The position numbers were made by a program, and so were the translations under genes. Shown here piece by piece: positions 5,301 through 8,594 of a stretch of DNA of 8,594 bases; position 1 is the first letter of the stretch, and every line of letters starts with the position of its first letter. Source of the stretch: Armatimonadota bacterium. GTDB taxonomy: Bacteria; Armatimonadota; Armatimonadia; Armatimonadales; Armatimonadaceae. The stretch lies in contig JACMIU010000708.1 in NCBI GenBank assembly GCA_014380985.1, positions 1-8,594 on the forward strand, given 5' to 3'. The notes below the pieces were generated by a model. That model did no database searches, was not told the DNA's origin, and was given only the letters and a program-made list of their open reading frames with translations.

Positions 5301-5306
5301 TATACT
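5301..5306 (+). promoter_or_regulatory. Candidate -10 box upstream of terC
   Basis: TATACT (5 of 6 to TATAAT) lies in the 70-nt gap after the PHP gene, 47 nt before the terC start. No -35 at proper spacing is visible, and transcription from the upstream genes is an equal possibility. The rest of the gap shows no riboswitch or terminator that I can recognise. Confidence 0.3.
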
Positions 5307-5353
5307 CGTGAGCGGGCGCGGCAGTCGCCTATCAAAGGCAATACAACAAACAC

Positions 5354-6202
5354 GTGAACTTCGAGAATCTTCTCAACTTTTCTTGGGTCTCCGACCCATC
5401 GGCTTGGATCGGACTGGTAACGCTTATCGCGTTGGAAATCGTACTCGGCATTGACAATATCGTCTTTATTTCCATCCTGTCCGGTCGGCTACCGAAAGAG
5501 GAGCAGGAAAAAGGGCGCAAATTGGGCATCACGCTCGCCGTGATCCCGCGCCTCGTGCTACTCCTGTTTATCGGCTTCGTGCTGGGCTTGGAAAAGCCGG
5601 TTGTCACCATCCCCGTCGTGAACGTCGGCTTGTCGTGGAAGGATATTATCGTCGCCGTCGGGGGACTATTCCTGATCTACAAAGCGACGAAAGAGATTCA
5701 CGGTAAGTTAGAGGGCGAAGAAGAACACGGCGCGGACGGCGACGCGAAGAAACAACAAGCGTTCGCTACCGTGATGGGCGAGATAATGCTCCTGAACGTC
5801 GTGTTTTCGCTGGATTCGATTATCACCGCGATTGGCATGATTCCCCGCGAACAGATTCTGGTGATGATGATCGCCGTGATTGTCGCCACCATCGTGATGG
5901 CGGTTTCGATCAACCCGGTCAGCAAGTTTGTCGAAAAGCACCCGACCGTGAAAATACTCGCGCTGTCGTTTCTGCTTTTGATTGGCACGACGCTACTCGC
6001 GGAAGGCTTCCACGTCAAGATTCCGAAAGGCTACGTCTACTTTGCGATGGGCTTCTCGGTCGTGGTCGAAATGCTCAACCTGCGCCTCAAGAAAGTGTCG
6101 CCGTCCGTGTCGCTCCGCGAACCGCATATGCCCGATGACGAACCCGCTACGTCGTTGCCAAGTGCCGCACCGACAACCGCTCCGCCACCGTCTGCGTCGT
6201 AG
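5354..6202 (+). CDS. TerC-family integral membrane protein
   Basis: TerC/YkoY/Alx-type membrane proteins are linked to manganese and other metal-ion export, pH response and tellurite resistance; the role of this one is not fixed by sequence. The 282 residues hold about seven membrane segments, roughly at 18-40, 60-80, 95-112, 140-162, 166-187, 199-217 and 224-243. The family acidic motifs are EIVLGIDNIVFIS (28-40, Asp34) and NVVFSLDSIITAIGM (148-162, Asp154). A charged cytoplasmic loop with KLEGEEEHGADGDAKKQQ lies at 118-135. The only in-frame start candidate is GTG 5354, because an in-frame stop lies at 5309; its Shine-Dalgarno is poor (AAAGG about 15 nt away). The C-terminal 20 residues are a Pro/Ala/Ser/Thr-rich tail, encoded largely in the stretch that overlaps the opposite beta-mannosidase gene. 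Confidence 0.92.
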   Translation: MNFENLLNFSWVSDPSAWIGLVTLIALEIVLGIDNIVFISILSGRLPKEEQEKGRKLGITLAVIPRLVLLLFIGFVLGLEKPVVTIPVVNVGLSWKDIIVAVGGLFLIYKATKEIHGKLEGEEEHGADGDAKKQQAFATVMGEIMLLNVVFSLDSIITAIGMIPREQILVMMIAVIVATIVMAVSINPVSKFVEKHPTVKILALSFLLLIGTTLLAEGFHVKIPKGYVYFAMGFSVVVEMLNLRLKKVSPSVSLREPHMPDDEPATSLPSAAPTTAPPPSAS

Positions 6203-8594
6203 TTCCTGCCGGTAAATGCGTCACGGTGACGGTGCGTGTTTCGCCGGGGAGCAGGTGAAATCCGTTGTCGGAAAGCACTGGCACAAGTCCGTTCGCGCCG
6301 ACAAGCCCGTCAAGGCGCAGATGCACGAACGCCGCGAACTGTTCGGCGTGAACCGTGATAATCATCGCGCCATTTTCGCCGTCTACCGTTTCGGTGTGCA
6401 GGTTCGCTTGCGGCAGTTGCAGATGCTTCGGCTCGTCCAAAAACAAAATGTTTTGCGCGACCACGCTCACTCCGTCCGGCGCGATTAGCACAGCATGAAA
6501 GTAAAACTTGTCGCGGTTTCGCGTCACGGCGTCTGGAAGCGGCGCGGTCAGTAACGGCTCGATGTCTGCGCTGATCGCGTTCGCCCCGACCGACACGTCC
6601 GCGCTTTCGCGCCACGCCGGAACGCCGTCCGCGAACGCCATCAGTGACAGCGACAGTCTGCCCGTAACTGCGCCAGCCGTGTCGGTCACGACGTGCGCCG
6701 ACACCGCGCCGTCCGTTTCCACGAGCGACACCAGCACCGGAGCATAAAACGTGCGCTTCGCGGCGTGGTACGCCATCTTGCCCTCGCCCGCTGAATCTAT
6801 CACCGCCCACGATTGCGTCGCCCAGCAATCGTTGAGTTGCCAAAACATCGTTCCCCAGCACCGCCCTTTGCGCCGCCGCCAATGCTCGATGCCGTACGAC
6901 AGTGCCATCGCCTGATTCGCCTGCCCGTAGTAAACCAGATCGTCCCACGTTTCCACCTTCGGAAAGTGCTTCTCGATATAGCCGAGGTACGTTTCGTAGC
7001 CTTTGCGCGTTTTGTCGTGCCACTTCGCCACATCCGAGCGCGGCGTTCGGTCTTCGGGCGCGGTCACGGTTTCCCATGCGGCGAACCCGCACGGCGACGC
7101 GAACCCGAACTCGCTGCTGAACCGGCAGTCGTTCTTGGTGTAGTTGATCCAATCGCCGTTACTGCCGCCGTGATTGTGCCACACGCCCCAATAGTGCGCG
7201 TCGCCGTGGTCGGGGCTTTGCGATTTGATTTCCGGCGTTCCCGAATACGGCGAGTTCGCCCAGTACGGCGTGTCGGGGTCATTCGCTGCAAGCACCGCGG
7301 GCAGGGTTTCCTCAATAATAGTCTTGCCGAAAAAGCGCGTCGCTTGCGTCGCGCCCGCCCAGCGTCCTTCAAACAACTCTTGGTTTTCGTTGCCGCCGCA
7401 CCAGAGGGCAAGACTCGCCCGGTGTCGAATCCGCTTCACCGCGCTGACCGCTTCGGCGCGAACATTCGCCACGAACTCCGGTAAATCGTCGGGGTACATC
7501 GAACACGCGAAGCCGAAATCCTGCCACACGAGTATTCCTAACTCGTCGCACAGATTGTAAAACTCCTCCGACTCGTACAAACCGCCGCCCCAAACGCGGA
7601 GCATATTCATCCCGGCGTCCCGCGTCATCGTCAATTTGCGCCGCAGTTGCTCGCGGGAAATACTCGCCGGGAACGACGAATCGGGAATCCAGTTCGCGCC
7701 CTTAACAAACGTATCGAACCCGTTGACGCGAAAGCGAAAGCCGGTCCCTGTGCCGCCCTCATCCGGCTCTTGAAGCAGTTCCAGTTTCTTGAAGCCAACG
7801 GTAACGCCCTTGTGGAAAACAAACTCTTTTTCGTCGGGATCGCTATCGGTTCGCCACAAGCGCAGGTTGAGCAGATACCGCTTTTGCGCGTCGCCCTTCG
7901 GCTTCACCGGAAGCGCAAGCGTCGCTAAAACGTCCTGCCCGTTCGGATTCCACGGAGCCACCTTTTGCCCCGGCACGGTGACTGTCACGGTGTACGTTCC
8001 CGGCGCGTCCGGCAATCGTGTTTCCGGCGTATTGTCGCCGGGCGCGTACAAGGCGATTCCCGCCGTGAGCGGCTCCGGCGAATACTTGGCAATGGTAAGT
8101 TCCACGCTCATGTTTACCGTCACCGGGTCGGTGAACGTGTATCGCAAGTGCCAATCGGTAATCTCCGCATGGGGAACCGTGACCAGTTCTACCGCGCCAG
8201 ATATGCCAACCCCGGCGGCTTCCATGCCCCAGTCCCAGCCAAACTGGTACTGCGGCTTACGGACGAACGCTCGCGGCGCGAAGTTGAAATACGATTGCGA
8301 ACCGCGTTCGCTCGAACCGTCGCCCAAGTATTCGCGGGATAACGCCTGCCCCACGCGCATCGCCGAATCAAACTCAACGCGCAAATCGTTCGCGCCTTCG
8401 CGTAAGCGTCCGGTAACGTCGAAGCAGTAAGGGATATAGCCGTTTTCCGTGGTAGCGATAAGCGTATCGTTGAGAAACACCCGCGCCAGCGTGTCCAGCC
8501 CGCCGAACGACAAAAAGTGCCGCCCGTGCGTTCCCCGCGACGCTATACGTTCCGGCGACACCGCGAACGTCGTGCGGTATGTCCAGTCGGCGTC
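6147..8594 (-). CDS. Beta-mannosidase, glycoside hydrolase family 2 (N-terminus beyond right edge)
   Basis: Cleaves terminal beta-D-mannose from mannans, manno-oligosaccharides or glycoprotein glycans. The frame stays open to the window end, with WTYRTTFAV in the first 12 visible residues, typical of the jelly-roll sugar-binding domain, so perhaps 70-100 N-terminal residues are missing and the GTG at 8561 is not the start. The 815 visible residues (numbered from the edge) show FGGLDTLARVFLND (30-43), YQFGWDWG (116-123), an immunoglobulin-like domain, then the TIM barrel with KGANWIPDSSFP and MLRVWGGGLYE. WCGGNENQE carries the predicted acid/base Glu403 (codon at 7386-7388) and FSSEFGF the nucleophile Glu495 (7110-7112); GTMFWQLNDCWATQSWAVID follows. 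Two C-terminal beta-sandwich domains end the protein. No frameshift is seen. Location is unknown because the signal-peptide region is absent. Its 3' end overlaps terC by 56 bp. Confidence 0.95.
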   Translation of the reverse strand, partial: DADWTYRTTFAVSPERIASRGTHGRHFLSFGGLDTLARVFLNDTLIATTENGYIPYCFDVTGRLREGANDLRVEFDSAMRVGQALSREYLGDGSSERGSQSYFNFAPRAFVRKPQYQFGWDWGMEAAGVGISGAVELVTVPHAEITDWHLRYTFTDPVTVNMSVELTIAKYSPEPLTAGIALYAPGDNTPETRLPDAPGTYTVTVTVPGQKVAPWNPNGQDVLATLALPVKPKGDAQKRYLLNLRLWRTDSDPDEKEFVFHKGVTVGFKKLELLQEPDEGGTGTGFRFRVNGFDTFVKGANWIPDSSFPASISREQLRRKLTMTRDAGMNMLRVWGGGLYESEEFYNLCDELGILVWQDFGFACSMYPDDLPEFVANVRAEAVSAVKRIRHRASLALWCGGNENQELFEGRWAGATQATRFFGKTIIEETLPAVLAANDPDTPYWANSPYSGTPEIKSQSPDHGDAHYWGVWHNHGGSNGDWINYTKNDCRFSSEFGFASPCGFAAWETVTAPEDRTPRSDVAKWHDKTRKGYETYLGYIEKHFPKVETWDDLVYYGQANQAMALSYGIEHWRRRKGRCWGTMFWQLNDCWATQSWAVIDSAGEGKMAYHAAKRTFYAPVLVSLVETDGAVSAHVVTDTAGAVTGRLSLSLMAFADGVPAWRESADVSVGANAISADIEPLLTAPLPDAVTRNRDKFYFHAVLIAPDGVSVVAQNILFLDEPKHLQLPQANLHTETVDGENGAMIITVHAEQFAAFVHLRLDGLVGANGLVPVLSDNGFHLLPGETRTVTVTHLPAGTTTQTVAERLSVRHLATT

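Noticed and set aside
5284..5353. Possible manganese (yybP-ykoY) riboswitch before the TerC-family gene
   Set aside because: Such elements often precede this family, but the gap is only 70 nt and shows no matching stems or conserved loop that I can recognise.
6147..6202. Imperfect inverted ends (CTACGTCG and CGTCGTAG) of the overlap as a terminator
   Set aside because: The symmetry mainly reflects two TAG stops facing each other; the stem is short, mismatched and separated by 40 nt with no T-run.
6310..8430. Several plus- and minus-strand open frames within the beta-mannosidase gene
   Set aside because: The mannosidase frame has all catalytic motifs through this stretch; the others are low-complexity by-products of high third-position G+C.
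8559..8561. GTG as the start of the beta-mannosidase
   Set aside because: The frame is open to the window edge and encodes WTYRTTF, conserved in the family, upstream of this GTG.
1..8594. Mobile elements, CRISPR arrays, toxin-antitoxin or defence genes
   Set aside because: No direct repeat arrays, transposase motifs or defence-family domains were seen; coding density and base composition are even throughout.

Overview
The window is a compact bacterial chromosome segment of moderately high G+C with mostly housekeeping genes. It suggests a free-living bacterium that makes diaminopimelate (dapF), imports branched-chain amino acids (livG, livF) and degrades beta-mannosides (a GH2 enzyme). GTG and TTG starts are common and Shine-Dalgarno sites are often weak. 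The phylum cannot be fixed from sequence alone. A deep-branching lineage such as Armatimonadota or Chloroflexota would fit the gene mix, but this is a guess.

Left part, minus strand, read from about 4050 down to 1. A consensus-like sigma-70 promoter (4018-4046) starts a leader of about 315 nt. The leader resembles the L10 leader and ends in a strong intrinsic terminator just upstream of the rplJ ribosome binding site. rplJ (L10) and rplL (L7/L12) follow, closed by a perfect 15-bp hairpin. Next comes tRNA-Gln(CTG), with its own candidate extended -10 promoter, followed after only 17 nt by livG and livF (4-bp overlap), a RimJ/RimL-type GNAT acetyltransferase (9-nt gap) and dapF. dapF starts at a TTG and runs off the left edge.

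Right part, plus strand. A divergent promoter with a 13-bp palindrome precedes a small VOC-fold protein gene. That gene overlaps by 4 bp a PHP-family histidinol-phosphatase gene, and a TerC-family membrane protein gene follows. The terC end overlaps by 56 bp, tail to tail, the end of a minus-strand GH2 beta-mannosidase gene, which runs off the right edge.

How the parts work together: L10 and L7/L12 form the ribosomal stalk, and their leader looks like an autoregulatory attenuator. The stalk genes are detached from their usual partners (nusG-rplKA upstream, rpoBC downstream). LivG and LivF are the two ATPases of a branched-chain amino acid importer whose permeases and binding protein are not here. 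I see no mobile element, CRISPR array, defence system or convincing new multigene system. The most interesting parts are the rplJL leader and the tRNA-livGF arrangement.
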